Shown here: piece by piece, positions 44,808 to 55,085 of the stretch
How the letters are laid out: every line of letters starts with the position of its first letter
Numbering within the stretch: position 1 is the stretch's first letter
NCBI RefSeq assembly: GCF_015694425.1
Contig: NZ_JADQDN010000005.1
Coordinates: 248,001-312,000, forward strand
Source: Microvirga terrestris
GTDB taxonomy: Bacteria > Pseudomonadota > Alphaproteobacteria > Rhizobiales > Beijerinckiaceae
DNA length: 64,000 nt
Reading direction: 5' to 3'
The notes under the pieces: model-generated
The model's input: only the letters and a program-made list of their open reading frames with translations
Told to the model about the DNA's origin: nothing
The model's database searches: none
Program-made: the position numbers and the translations under genes

Positions 44808-46403
44808 TTAGAGCGTCGCTCCGCCCTTCAACAGCTTGTAGACCATCGAGTCCGTCAGCGCCTGGAACGAGGCATCAATGATGTTGGGCGAGACGCCGAT
44901 GGTGGTCCAGCGCTCGCCGGTTCCGTCCGCGAACTCGATCAGCACGCGGGTGACCGCATCCGAGCCGCCCTGGTAGATGCGCACCTTATAATCAACCAAT
45001 TCAAGGTCCTGGATCAGGTGCTGGTACTTGCCGAGATCCTTGCGGAGCGCAACGTCGAGTGCATTCACCGGGCCGTTGCCTTCGGCCGCCGAGATCAGCA
45101 CCTCGTCGCCGACGCGCACCTTCACGATGGCTTCCGATGCCGTAACCAATTCGCCGACCGCATTGAAGCGGCGCTCCACGTTCACTGAGAAGCGCTCTAC
45201 GTCGAAGAAGGCCGGCACCTCGCCGAGCATGCGCTTGACCAGCACGTAGAAGGAGGCGTCCGCTCCTTCGAAGGCAAAGCCCTCGGACTCCTTGCGCTTC
45301 ACCTCGTCGAGCACGCGCGCGATGCGCGGATCGCCCTTTTCGAGCGCGAAGCCGCAGCGCTTGAGTTCCGCCAGGATGTTCGACTGTCCGCCCTGATCCG
45401 ACACCAGAACTTTACGCGCATTGCCGACGACCTCCGGCTCCACATGCTCGTAGGTGCGCGGATCCTTGAGCACCGCGGAGGCATGGATGCCGGCCTTTGT
45501 CGCAAAGGCGCTCGATCCGACGAATGGCGCGTGGCGGTTCGGCTGTCGGTTGAGGATCTCGTCCACCTGACGCGAGACCAGGGTGAGCTGACCCAATGTC
45601 TCCTCGGTGACGCCGAGATCGAAGCGGGCGGCGTAGCCGTCCTTCAGCTTCAGGGCGCCGATAAGCGTGATCAGATTGGCGTTGCCGCAGCGCTCGCCGA
45701 GGCCGTTGAGCGTGCCCTGGATCTGCCGCGCGCCTGCCTCGACGGCCGCAAGGGAATTGGCGACCGCGCAACCACAATCGTCATGGGCATGGATGCCGAG
45801 ATGCGCGCCCGGCACCTCCTTCGTGACCTCTGTGACAATCTCAGTCACCTCGTGCGGCAGAGTGCCGCCATTGGTGTCGCAGAGCACGACCCAGCGCGCG
45901 CCCGCCTCATAGGCGGTCTTCACGCAGGAGAGCGCATAATCGGGATTGGCCTTGTAGCCATCGAAGAAATGCTCGCAATCGACGAGCACCTCGCGGCCCC
46001 TCATACGGGCGGCCTCGACGCTCTCCTGGATGCCGGTGAGGTTTTCTTCCGGCGTCGTCTCCAGGGCCACGCGCACATGGTAATCCCAGGCCTTGGCGAC
46101 GAAGCAGATGGCATCGGCTTTAGCCTCCAGCAAAGCCGCGACGCCGGGATCGTTCGACACGGACCGCCCTGCCCGCTTCGTCATGCCGAAAGCCGTGAAT
46201 TTGGCGGCCTTTGTGCGATTCTCAGCAAAAAAGGCGGTATCCAGCGGGTTCGCTCCCGGATAGCCGCCTTCCACGTAATCGATGCCGAGCCGGTCGAGGA
46301 GCGCAGCGATCGCCTTCTTGTCCTCGAGGGAAAAATCGACCCCTGTCGTCTGCGCCCCGTCGCGCAGGGTGGTGTCGAAGAGGGTGACGCGGTCTCGGCT
46401 CAT
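44808..46403 (-). CDS. cimA: Citramalate synthase
   Basis: The 531-residue enzyme of the isopropylmalate synthase family condenses pyruvate and acetyl-CoA to citramalate for isoleucine synthesis. The TIM barrel has LFDTTLRDGAQTTGVDFS, CDTNGG, HAHDDCGCAVAN and GTLNGLGERCGNANL. A LeuA-like dimerisation/regulatory domain follows at about 400-530 and may bind isoleucine. The sequence organisation fits CimA better than LeuA (about 530 residues with a Gly-rich DQGGQSN linker). ATG 46403 overlaps the GNAT stop by 4 bases (ATGA), so they are co-translated. Confidence 0.92.
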   Translation of the reverse strand: MSRDRVTLFDTTLRDGAQTTGVDFSLEDKKAIAALLDRLGIDYVEGGYPGANPLDTAFFAENRTKAAKFTAFGMTKRAGRSVSNDPGVAALLEAKADAICFVAKAWDYHVRVALETTPEENLTGIQESVEAARMRGREVLVDCEHFFDGYKANPDYALSCVKTAYEAGARWVVLCDTNGGTLPHEVTEIVTEVTKEVPGAHLGIHAHDDCGCAVANSLAAVEAGARQIQGTLNGLGERCGNANLITLIGALKLKDGYAARFDLGVTEETLGQLTLVSRQVDEILNRQPNRHAPFVGSSAFATKAGIHASAVLKDPRTYEHVEPEVVGNARKVLVSDQGGQSNILAELKRCGFALEKGDPRIARVLDEVKRKESEGFAFEGADASFYVLVKRMLGEVPAFFDVERFSVNVERRFNAVGELVTASEAIVKVRVGDEVLISAAEGNGPVNALDVALRKDLGKYQHLIQDLELVDYKVRIYQGGSDAVTRVLIEFADGTGERWTTIGVSPNIIDASFQALTDSMVYKLLKGGATL

Positions 46404-46909
46404 GACGACAACTTCCTGTCTTCGAGCGGTGTCAGACGCTTTTCCATGGTGGTGGTGCCGAGCCATTCGTCACCAAGCGGCACCGTGTTGCGGCGCTGTG
46501 GCTGAAACCCATGTTTCTGGAAGAAGGGCAGCGCGTTGTCGCTGACCTCGGCGACAAGACGCGGAGCACCGCGCGCGGCGGCAAGCTTCTCGACTGCATC
46601 GTAGAGCATCGTGCCGATCCCCTGGCCCGCCACCGCCGGATGCACGTAGAACAGTTCGATCCGCTCGTTGTCTTTGAGCGCGATAAAGCCGACCGGCGAG
46701 CCCTCGACGGTTGCGATCAGCGTGAGGCTCTTTGCGAGCTTTTCGGCGAAGGCATCGTCCTCGGCGAGCGCCATCCAGACTTCCTGCTGGCTCTCGCTAT
46801 AGTCCTCGCCTGTCAGCTCCGCGATGCTCTCCTCATAGATGTCGACGAGCAGCGGCAGATCGGCCGGCAGGAAAGGGCGAAGCCCCGGTTTCGGCAGTGC
46901 CTGTCCCAT
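46400..46909 (-). CDS. GNAT family acetyltransferase
   Basis: The 169-residue protein has a GNAT fold: LRPFLPADLPLLVDIYEES at the start, the central strand VGFIALKDNERIELFYVHPA, and the acetyl-CoA-binding loop AGQGIGTMLYDAVE (Q/RxxGxG/A). The acceptor is unknown; small-molecule or protein N-acetylation is possible. It is directly upstream of and overlaps cimA. Confidence 0.88.
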   Translation of the reverse strand: MGQALPKPGLRPFLPADLPLLVDIYEESIAELTGEDYSESQQEVWMALAEDDAFAEKLAKSLTLIATVEGSPVGFIALKDNERIELFYVHPAVAGQGIGTMLYDAVEKLAAARGAPRLVAEVSDNALPFFQKHGFQPQRRNTVPLGDEWLGTTTMEKRLTPLEDRKLSS

Positions 46910-46946
46910 CAGTCGACCTCTTCTTTAAGGCTATAGCTTCCACTCC

Positions 46947-47046
46947 CCTCATCCTGAGGAGCCTGCGGAGCAGGCGTCTCGAAGGAGGATCCAGAGAGTA
47001 CTGGAATCTCCTTCGAGACGGCGCTGCGCGCCTCCACAGGATGAGG
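46947..47046. repeat. Palindromic repeat with CTGAGG/CAGGATGAGG ends, copy 2
   Basis: It runs from CCTCATCCTGAGGAGCC to CCTCCACAGGATGAGG, with the same inner arms GTCTCGAAGGAG and CTCCTTCGAGAC as the copy at 44695. The whole can fold into one long hairpin. It lies between the GNAT gene and cysS. Confidence 0.88.
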
Positions 47047-47084
47047 ACAGAGGGAAACAGAACGCCGATTGCGTTGGAGACGGC

Positions 47085-48608
47085 TCATCGCGCCACCTCC
47101 CAGGTGGTGGTGCCGTCCTTGTTGTCCTTCACCACAACATTCAAGGCCGCGAGCTCGTCGCGGATGCGGTCGGACTCAGGCCAATTCTTCGACGCGCGCG
47201 CTTCCTTGCGGGCGGCGATCAGCGCCTCGACCTGTTGAGTAAACTCGGCTGACAATAATTGCTTTTTATCTGTAGTCAGATCGATCCCGAAGAACATAGC
47301 AGAAGCCAACAACTGCCCCGCTGCATCGGCGCCCAACTCATTCTGTTCAGCATGTTCCTCTGAACCACGATAATATCTCGCCCCCCGCGCAGCATTTTCA
47401 TATCTGTGCATCAAAGCGAGTGCCTTGGGAGTATTCAGATCGTCGGCTAAGGACTCGATCAATTCGCGAGGCACCGTAGTTTCTACGACACCAATATCCT
47501 TGATCACAGCACGCCATCTCTCCAGAACTCTTTGACTCTCCTCAAGCCCCTTCGTCGTCCAGTCGATGGGCTGGCGGTAATGGGTGCGCAGCATGTTGAA
47601 GCGCAGCACCTCGCCGGGCCAATCCTGCAGCAGCTCGTTGATGGTGAAGAAGTTGCCCAGCGACTTGGACATCTTCTCGCCTTCCACCTGCAGGAAGCCG
47701 TTGTGCATCCACACATTGGCCATGCGCGGCGTGTCGAAGGCGCAGCAGGACTGCGCGATCTCATTCTCGTGGTGCGGGAACACGAGGTCGATGCCGCCGC
47801 CGTGGATGTCGAAGATCTCGCGGGCTGTCGGATCGGCGCAGGTGAGCCGGGTCTCGAAGGCCTGGACGAGGTGCCGCCATGCCATGGCCGAGCATTCGAT
47901 GTGCCAGCCGGGACGGCCCGGCGTCGCGATGCCGGCGGGCGAGGCCCAGGCGGGATCCCGCGGGCCCGACGGCTTCCAGAGCACGAAATCCATGGCATCG
48001 CGCTTGTAGGGCGCCACGTCCACGCGGGCGCCGGACAGCAACTCGTCGAGGGAGCGCTTGGAAAAGGCGCCGTATTTCGGCACGCCGGTCAGGTTCTGCA
48101 TGTCCGCGACCGAGAACAGCACATGCTCCTCGGCCACATAGGCCGCCCCGCGGGCGATCAGCCGCTCGATGATCATGCGCATCTCGTCGATGTGCTCGGT
48201 CGCCCGGGGCTCGACGAAGCGCGGGGGCTGGCCCGCCTCGTTCACGTCCTCGGGCATGAGCACGCCGAGCGCCCGGATATCGGCGTGGAACTGCTCCTCG
48301 GTCTTGCCCGTGACGGCGCGGATGGCCTCGTTGTGCGGCATACCCGGGTAATCCCGTGCGGCGCGGGCGTTAATCTTGTCGTCCACATCGGTGATATTGC
48401 GCACATACGTCACGGCTTCCTTGCCGTACACATGTCTCAACAGACGGAAGAGAAGGTCGAAGACGATGATCGGGCGGGCGTTGCCGATGTGGGCGTAGTC
48501 GTAAACGGTGGGTCCGCAGACGTAGAGGCGCACGTTCGCAGGGTCGATTGGGACGAAATCGTCCTTCGACCGGGTCAGCGTGTTGTAGAGGCGAAGCTTG
48601 GCCGCCAT
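47085..48608 (-). CDS. cysS: Cysteinyl-tRNA synthetase
   Basis: The 507-residue class I synthetase has [16 protein letters not shown] (HIGH motif and zinc-ligand Cys), [11 protein letters not shown]-like [18 protein letters not shown] and KMSKSLGNF. The DALR-type helical C-terminal domain follows. It attaches cysteine to tRNA-Cys. The length is slightly above E. coli CysS (461). The part 47250-47560, which codes for the region after KMSKS, is visibly richer in A and T with less biased codons than the rest; see findings. It is transcribed alone. Confidence 0.96.
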   Translation of the reverse strand: MAAKLRLYNTLTRSKDDFVPIDPANVRLYVCGPTVYDYAHIGNARPIIVFDLLFRLLRHVYGKEAVTYVRNITDVDDKINARAARDYPGMPHNEAIRAVTGKTEEQFHADIRALGVLMPEDVNEAGQPPRFVEPRATEHIDEMRMIIERLIARGAAYVAEEHVLFSVADMQNLTGVPKYGAFSKRSLDELLSGARVDVAPYKRDAMDFVLWKPSGPRDPAWASPAGIATPGRPGWHIECSAMAWRHLVQAFETRLTCADPTAREIFDIHGGGIDLVFPHHENEIAQSCCAFDTPRMANVWMHNGFLQVEGEKMSKSLGNFFTINELLQDWPGEVLRFNMLRTHYRQPIDWTTKGLEESQRVLERWRAVIKDIGVVETTVPRELIESLADDLNTPKALALMHRYENAARGARYYRGSEEHAEQNELGADAAGQLLASAMFFGIDLTTDKKQLLSAEFTQQVEALIAARKEARASKNWPESDRIRDELAALNVVVKDNKDGTTTWEVAR

Positions 48609-48901
48609 GAAACCATACCCCTGTCAGGCCGCAGGCCGGAGGGTGGTTTCGATCTTGGAATGAGAACGAGACGGCTCCAGCCAGCGAAGTGCGCTAGCCG
48701 CAAATAATCCCGGAAATGAGGATCGTTGCCGTGTTCATGAAGCCATCAATGCCTCTTCAGGCTGAAGCCGTCAAGATTTCCGAATTGGTAATCATATTGA
48801 ATTTGCATGGCCGCATGAAACGGGTTCAGCTTGAGCGCGTTAGAGCTTTGTTCACGCACACTCGTGACATAATGGCACGAGTTCAAACAAAGAGGTCTTC
48901 G

Positions 48902-49225
48902 ATGCGCCGCGCATTTGCCATGCTCGGAATGGGTACTGTCGTGTTTTTCGCAGCCGCGTCCCTGACGCTGCTTCCCAATGGTACCCAGGCCTCTTCGACC
49001 GAAGCGACCTTCATGGTCCCCGCAGCCGACGGTTATGGCGCTGCGGAATGCCTCATAGGAAACCAGGCTTGTGGCCAAGTTGTGGCAAACGCCTGGTGCG
49101 AGGCTCATGGATACACCAAGGCCGTTTCCTTCCGTCAGATCTCGCCGGAGGAAGTCACCGGCACGATCCAGAAGGCCTCCTTCGGCCCCAAGGAGCCACC
49201 GGTCTCCGTGACCTGCACGAATTAA
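48902..49225 (+). CDS. Small secreted protein of unknown function
   Basis: The 107-residue product has an N-terminal signal sequence (MRRAFAMLGMGTVVFFAAAS) with likely cleavage after about residue 31. The mature part of about 75 residues has four cysteines (AECLIGNQACGQVVANAWC plus one near the C-terminal TCTN), so disulfides in the periplasm are likely. ATG 48902 is chosen because AGAGGT lies 7 bases upstream. The 293-bp region upstream contains an open frame without a credible start. No family recognised. Confidence 0.72.
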   Translation: MRRAFAMLGMGTVVFFAAASLTLLPNGTQASSTEATFMVPAADGYGAAECLIGNQACGQVVANAWCEAHGYTKAVSFRQISPEEVTGTIQKASFGPKEPPVSVTCTN

Positions 49226-49230
49226 GGCGG

Positions 49231-50127
49231 TCAGACCCTGAACGGCATCGGCGAAAGCATGGCCCGGGCGGTCGACAAAACGGCTCGGGTCACATCGGCC
49301 AGCAGAGGACTGACGATCCGGCTCTGCTGCCAGTAAAGTGGCACCTCGAACGGTTCGAAGGGCTCCAACGCCACAAGGCGGCCCTCCCGGATATGCTCCC
49401 GAACCGTGGTTTCCATGTTCATCCCCCACCCCAATCCTGCTAGAGCCGCATCCACGAAGGCTTGCGATGACGGCAGCCAGTGAACCGGTGGCCTCACGTC
49501 TACGCCGAGGGCTCTTCGGAGCCAGAGCGCCTGGAGTTGGTCCTTCCTGTTGAAGACCAGACACGGCGCCCGGGCCGCTGATTGCTCATCCAATCCGTCC
49601 GGCAGCCAGCGTTTCACAAATCCCGGGCTAGCCGTCGCGAGATAGCGCAAGGCCCCGAGGGGATGGCAATTGCATGCCTGGATCGGCTTTCCGTGGGAGG
49701 TGACAGCCGCTACGACCTCGCCCCGTCGCAGCCACTCGGCGCTATGGTCCTGATCGTCCACCACGAGGTCGAACAGGAAGCCTTCCGTCTGGGCCATCGC
49801 CGGAATGAACCAGGTGGCGAGGCTGTCCGCATTGACCGCGATGCGCAGGGTCACCGGGCGGCTCTCCGGCTGAAGCCCCGGCAGGTTCTGGCGCAGGTAG
49901 CTTTCGAGCAGCGCCACTTGCTCTGCATGCTGGCACAGGCGCTGTCCCGCCTCGGTCGCCAGGCAGGGCTGGCCCCGCACCACTAGAACGGCCCCAATCC
50001 TCTCCTCCAGCAACTTGATCCTTTGGGAAACGGCGGAAGGCGTCACGTTCAACTGCTCTGCCGCCCGCTCGAAGCTTCCGGTGCGCACCACGGCAGCCAG
50101 GGCCGACAGAAGGGCATAATCTAGCAT
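49231..50127 (-). CDS. LysR-family regulator, ArgP/LysG type
   Basis: The 298-residue protein has a LysR helix-turn-helix (FERAAEQLNVTPSAVSQRIKLLEERIG) and a substrate-binding domain (NADSLATWFIPAM) that matches ArgP/LysG, which sense lysine or arginine and activate an exporter. The divergent lysE-type gene next to it supports this. Two dyads in the 94-bp intergenic region may be its sites. It starts at ATG 50127. Confidence 0.93.
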   Translation of the reverse strand: MLDYALLSALAAVVRTGSFERAAEQLNVTPSAVSQRIKLLEERIGAVLVVRGQPCLATEAGQRLCQHAEQVALLESYLRQNLPGLQPESRPVTLRIAVNADSLATWFIPAMAQTEGFLFDLVVDDQDHSAEWLRRGEVVAAVTSHGKPIQACNCHPLGALRYLATASPGFVKRWLPDGLDEQSAARAPCLVFNRKDQLQALWLRRALGVDVRPPVHWLPSSQAFVDAALAGLGWGMNMETTVREHIREGRLVALEPFEPFEVPLYWQQSRIVSPLLADVTRAVLSTARAMLSPMPFRV

Positions 50128-50132
50128 GAGAT

Positions 50133-50193
50133 TAGTTTTTCTAAACTAGGAGAAGAGACTTTAACTGTCCTAATCTTAGATCCCAGCTTAGGA
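50133..50193. promoter_or_regulatory. Two dyads in the argP/lysE intergenic region
   Basis: TAGTTT at 50133-50138 and AAACTA at 50143-50148 form a short palindrome 6 bases from the regulator start. TCCTAA at 50168-50173 and TTAGGA at 50188-50193 form a second, wider one nearer the exporter gene. LysR proteins typically bind such paired sites, so autoregulation and activation are plausible. Binding is inferred. Confidence 0.55.
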
Positions 50194-50221
50194 GACGTCG
50201 ACTCCTCTTCGGACCATCGAC

Positions 50222-50833
50222 ATGACAGCTCCCCTCTTTGCCGGCTTCTTCCTGGGCCTTAGCCTCATCCTGCCCATCGGGGCCCAGAATGCTTTCGTGC
50301 TGCGCATCGGCCTGCGCGGGGAGCATGTGCTGGCTGTGTGTCTCACCTGTGCGCTCTCGGATGCGGTGCTCATCCTGGCCGGCGTCTCGGGCTTCGCGCA
50401 GCTCAGCGCCCGGGTGCCCTGGGCCGAACCGATTCTGCGCTACGGAGGCGCCGCATTCCTCCTGGTCTACGGAGCGCGCAGCTTCATGGCCGCCTTCGGG
50501 TCTGCCGCCCTGAGGCCGTCGGATGCGGCACCGGAAACCTTAAGCCGGGTGGTTCTCACCTGCCTCGCCCTCACCTGGCTCAACCCGCATGTCTATCTCG
50601 ACACGGTGGTGCTGATCGGCTCCATCTCGACCCAATTCGACGAGGGCAAGGGCCTGTTCGCCATTGGGGCCATGCTGGCCTCCTTCGTATTCTTCTTTTC
50701 CCTCGGCTTCGGGGCCCGGCTGCTGAAGCCCCTGTTCGCCCGGCCTGTGACATGGCGCATTCTCGATGTCGCCATCGGCCTGATCATGTGGGCGACGGCC
50801 GCAAGATTGCTGCTGAGCGAAAGCGCGGGCTGA
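50222..50833 (+). CDS. LysE/ArgO-type amino acid exporter
   Basis: The 203-residue inner-membrane protein has about six hydrophobic segments and LysE signatures: GLSLILPIGAQNAFVLR near the N terminus, LSDAVLILAGVSGFA and TWLNPHVYLDTVVLIGS. It would export lysine and/or arginine when internal levels rise. ATG 50222 has a weak ribosome binding site. It is divergent from the ArgP-type regulator, as in Corynebacterium lysG-lysE and E. coli argP-argO. Which amino acid it exports cannot be read from sequence. Confidence 0.93.
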   Translation: MTAPLFAGFFLGLSLILPIGAQNAFVLRIGLRGEHVLAVCLTCALSDAVLILAGVSGFAQLSARVPWAEPILRYGGAAFLLVYGARSFMAAFGSAALRPSDAAPETLSRVVLTCLALTWLNPHVYLDTVVLIGSISTQFDEGKGLFAIGAMLASFVFFFSLGFGARLLKPLFARPVTWRILDVAIGLIMWATAARLLLSESAG

Positions 50834-50840
50834 GCCCCTT

Positions 50841-51347
50841 TTAAGAGTTCATCCACTCTCCGCATTTCGGCGGCACCTCGGTGCCCCAGGGCATCAACGG
50901 CACGCTCGAGGTGGAGTTCTTGGGCGAGCCCTCGATGGGGCGGTCCGAATAGACCATGTAGACCAGGGTATTGCGCTTGGCGTCGCAGCCACGCACGATC
51001 TGCATCTTCTTGAAGATGAGCGAACGGCGCTCGCTGAACACCACGTCGCCCTGGCCGAATTTCTGCTTGAACTTCACCGGCCCGACCTGCCGGCAGGCGA
51101 GCGAGATGTCGGACACCTCCTCCGCCACGCCGAAAGTGCCGGCGATGCCGCCGCGCTCCGGGGTCGTGTAGTGGCAGGCCACGCCCTCGACCACCGGATC
51201 GTCGATGCCATAGACGGCGAGCTTGTCGTCTGGGGTGAGCGCCCGCCAGACCGTCGATTTCTTGAAGATCAGGTCGGGCTCCTGGGCCACGGCGGCGGTC
51301 GTGGCAGCCAGAGCGAGGGTCAGGCCGAGGGCAATTCGGGCAAGCAT
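50841..51347 (-). CDS. creA: CreA family protein
   Basis: The 168-residue periplasmic protein has a signal peptide (cleaved after about VAQ, residue 22). The mature CreA domain has FKKSTVWRALTPDDKLAVYG, VEGVACHYTTPERGG, DISLACRQVGPV and a long segment IVRGCDAKRNTLVYMVYSD, with four cysteines plus one near the end. CreA function is unknown. The frame is open far upstream, but ATG 51347 gives the signal peptide. It converges with lysE with 7 bases between stops. Confidence 0.88.
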   Translation of the reverse strand: MLARIALGLTLALAATTAAVAQEPDLIFKKSTVWRALTPDDKLAVYGIDDPVVEGVACHYTTPERGGIAGTFGVAEEVSDISLACRQVGPVKFKQKFGQGDVVFSERRSLIFKKMQIVRGCDAKRNTLVYMVYSDRPIEGSPKNSTSSVPLMPWGTEVPPKCGEWMNS

Positions 51348-51409
51348 CGTCGGTTCGTCTCCTAACGTTACGCTGTCATGTGGGGATGGCCTCGACCTTT
51401 GACGAGAGG

Positions 51410-51793
51410 CTATTCCGGCTGATGGCAGACGATGCAGATCTTGTTGCCTTCGAGATCGCGAAAGTAGGCGCCGTAGTAGTTTGAATGGTAGTGCGGGCGC
51501 AGGCCCGGCCTGCCCTCGTCCGCCCCGCCCTGCTCCAGGGCCGCATGATGGCAGGCATCGACCACACTGCGTCTGGGCGCCAGCAATGCGATCATCGCTC
51601 CGTTGCCGACGCTCGAGGCCTCTCCGTTGAAAGGCCGCGCCACCAGGAACTGCGGCGGGCCGCCCGGCGCTCCCCATCCGACGAGCATCTCGTCCGCGTA
51701 ACGCACCTCGTGCCCGAGCGGCGCGAAGATGGCATCGTAGAAGGCACGAGCCCGGGCGAGGTCGTTTGCCCCGACGGTCGTATGGGAGTACAT
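51410..51793 (-). CDS. VOC superfamily (glyoxalase/bleomycin-resistance-like) protein
   Basis: The 127-residue protein has a vicinal oxygen chelate fold with YSHTTVGANDLARARAFYDAIF near the N terminus and YYGAYFRDLEGNKICIVCH near the C terminus. Metal ligands (His4 and the Glu near the end) are plausible. The substrate is unknown; the group covers glyoxalases, dioxygenases and antibiotic-binding proteins. ATG 51793 is used. It lies 62 bases before creA on the same strand. Confidence 0.87.
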   Translation of the reverse strand: MYSHTTVGANDLARARAFYDAIFAPLGHEVRYADEMLVGWGAPGGPPQFLVARPFNGEASSVGNGAMIALLAPRRSVVDACHHAALEQGGADEGRPGLRPHYHSNYYGAYFRDLEGNKICIVCHQPE

Positions 51794-51948
51794 GCTGGAT
51801 CTCGCCTCAGAGTCGCTCTTGCGGGAAAGCTAGACAGCTTCTCCTGGAGCGGGCAAGGCGTTAATCACAATAGGGTCAAATTCGGGCGTCACATGACGAG
51901 CCAACCTGGCATAGGATGCCCCAACGGACCGGTTCTGCGATCAGCTTC

Positions 51949-53070
51949 ATGACAAAGACATTCCTTATCCGCTCCCTTATCGCCCTGACGGCTTTCCTGG
52001 CCGCCGGACAGGCGGCGCTCGCCCAGTCCGCGCAGTGCCAGCGCTTCCAGGCCGAATTGGCGTCCCTGGAGCGCAGCGGAGGCAGCGCGCCGACCGGCCA
52101 GATGCGCGCCCAGCGGGCGGAGATCAACCGGCTCGTCACCTATTACCGTAACATCGGCTGCGAGCGCGGCCCGCTCGGCTTCCTCGCCGGCCCTGCCCCG
52201 GCCGAATGCGGGTCCATCGCCACCCAGATCCGCCAGCTCGAGGCCGGCTATGCCCGCCTTGCGGCGCAAGGAGCCGAACAGGGGGACATCGAAGCCCGGC
52301 GCCGGCAGCTCCAAGCTGCGGTCCAGCAGACCTGCTCCACGGAGCCCCGCGGCTTCTTCGAATCGCTGTTCGGCGCCCCGCGCCAGCCGCAGCAGCAGCA
52401 GGTCATGCCCGAGGGCCAGCCGATCATCGCCGATGACGAGCCGCGCTCTCTCGGCGGCGGGCGCCTGATCTGCGTGAAGACCTGCGACGGGTCTTTCTTC
52501 CCGCTGACCACCCCGCCGGGTGGTGGCCAGAGCGCCAACGAGATGTGCCAGGCCCTCTGCCCCGGCACGGAGACGACAGCCTTCGCCTATCCCGGTGGCG
52601 ACAACGGCCTCAACCGGGCGGCTTCGCTCTCCTCGAACCAGCCCTATACGTCCTTGGCGAACGCCTTCAAGTTCCGCAAGAGCTTCGATGAGAACTGCGC
52701 CTGCAAGAAGCCCAACGAGAGCTGGGCCGTGGTGCTGCGCAAGGCCGAGAGCATGCTCACGCAACGCAAGGGTGACCTGATCGTTACCGCCGAGCAGGCC
52801 GAGGAACTGTCGCGCCCCAAGACACAGGCTGCCCGCAAGGCCGCCGACAAGAAGGCTGAGGAGGAGGCCAAGGAGGCCGCCGAGATCGCCGCCGCCGCCC
52901 CGACCGCCAGCAAGGAATCGGCCGGCATCGGCCCGCAATCGATCGAGAACAGCACCGTGGTTCGCCAGGGTGAAGGCGCGAAGCGCGAGGTCGCCTCGGG
53001 CAACGGCCAGAAGAAGACCGTCCGCGTGATCGCCCCTGACGTGATCCCGGTCCCGAACGTTCAGAACTGA
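51949..53070 (+). CDS. DUF2865 domain-containing secreted protein
   Basis: The 373-residue protein has a signal peptide (about residues 1-26) and a helical Gln/Ala-rich N-terminal domain. The DUF2865 core has CVKTCDGSFFPL, NEMCQALCPG and ENCACKKPNESW, with Cys pairs suited to disulfides. A charged Lys/Glu/Ala coiled-coil-like stretch lies near residues 285-315 and the C terminus is Val/Pro rich. The family is common in Hyphomicrobiales and has no known function. ATG 51949 is preceded by no strong ribosome binding site; the frame is open to 51916. Confidence 0.83.
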   Translation: MTKTFLIRSLIALTAFLAAGQAALAQSAQCQRFQAELASLERSGGSAPTGQMRAQRAEINRLVTYYRNIGCERGPLGFLAGPAPAECGSIATQIRQLEAGYARLAAQGAEQGDIEARRRQLQAAVQQTCSTEPRGFFESLFGAPRQPQQQQVMPEGQPIIADDEPRSLGGGRLICVKTCDGSFFPLTTPPGGGQSANEMCQALCPGTETTAFAYPGGDNGLNRAASLSSNQPYTSLANAFKFRKSFDENCACKKPNESWAVVLRKAESMLTQRKGDLIVTAEQAEELSRPKTQAARKAADKKAEEEAKEAAEIAAAAPTASKESAGIGPQSIENSTVVRQGEGAKREVASGNGQKKTVRVIAPDVIPVPNVQN

Positions 53071-53094
53071 CGGCCCTTCCTAAGAAGCGATCCG

Positions 53095-53194
53095 TGTCAT
53101 TCCCGGCCGGAGCGCAGTTGAGGGAAAGGGAATCCACCCACATGCTCGGCGGTATGGATCCCCTTCCCTCGCCTGCCGCTCGCCGGGGATGACA
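53095..53194. repeat. 100-bp imperfect palindromic repeat, copy 2
   Basis: This copy has the same ends as the element at 12596 (TGTCATTCCCGGCCGGAGC to CGCCGGGGATGACA) and the inner arms GGGAATCC and GGATCCCC. It lies between the DUF2865 gene and the ABC-2 exporter genes and adds no coding frame. Confidence 0.88.
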
Positions 53195-53248
53195 TAGAGG
53201 TCGAGCACCTCCTTTCCGCGTGACGGACGGCCATGCTATCACCCCGGC

Positions 53249-54216
<968 letters not shown>

Positions 54217-54220
<4 letters not shown>

Positions 54221-54978
54221 ACTTCTACGGCATCAAGGCCATCTATCTCTTCGAGATGGCGCGCACCTGGCGCACGATCATGCAGAGCATCGCCTCGCCC
54301 GTGCTGTCGACCTCGCTCTATTTCATCGTGTTCGGCTCGGCCATCGGCTCGCGCATGGCGAGCATCGAGGGCGTGAGCTACGGCGCCTTCATCGTGCCGG
54401 GCCTCATCATGCTGTCGATCCTGACCGAGAGCATCTCGAACGCCTCGTTCGGCATCTACATGCCGAAATTCACCGGCACGATCTACGAAGTCCTCTCCGC
54501 GCCGATCTCCGCGGTGGAGACCGTGATCGGTTATGTGGGGGCGGCTGCCACCAAGTCGATCATCATCGGCACCATCATCCTCATCACGGCCCGGCTCTTC
54601 GTGGACTTCTCCATCGAGCACCCCCTGTGGATGATTGCCTTCCTGGTGCTGACCTCCGTCACCTTCAGCCTGTTCGGCTTCATCATCGGCATCTGGGCTG
54701 ACAGCTTCCAGAAGCTGCAGATCGTGCCCCTGATGATCGTAACGCCGCTCGCCTTCCTGGGCGGCAGCTTCTACTCAATCAACATGCTGCCGCCGTTCTG
54801 GCAGACCATCGCCCTGTTCAACCCGGTGGTCTATCTGGTGAGCGGCTTCCGCTGGAGCTTCTACGGCGTCGCCGATGTGGGCGTGGGCATCAGCCTCGTC
54901 ATGACCCTGGTGTTCATGCTGATCTGCCTCGCCGCCATCAGCTGGATCTTCAGGACGGGCTACAGGATCAAGGCGTAA
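54217..54978 (+). CDS. ABC-2 type transporter permease
   Basis: The 253-residue inner-membrane protein has six hydrophobic segments and an ABC-2 signature near the end of the fifth ([19 protein letters not shown], then [13 protein letters not shown]). It pairs with the preceding ATPase through an ATGA overlap and would form the export channel. It has no fused domain. No adjacent gene hints at the cargo. Confidence 0.92.
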
Positions 54979-54988
54979 TCTGCCGCAC

Positions 54989-55077
54989 GTCATCACCGGC
55001 CTTGTGCCGGTGATCCCGACTAAATGGAGCGCCATACTCTTCTAATCGAGATGGCCGGGACAAGCCCGGCCATGACG
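54989..55077. repeat. Palindromic repeat, GTCATCACCGGC type
   Basis: The left half is a palindrome, CACCGGC with GCCGGTG, and the right half is another, GGCCGGGAC with a mirrored GCCCGGCC, ending CATGACG. The ends GTCAT and ATGAC close the whole element. A partial copy of the left half lies at 23484-23518. It lies between two convergent genes. Confidence 0.75.
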
Positions 55078-55085
55078 AAGATATG

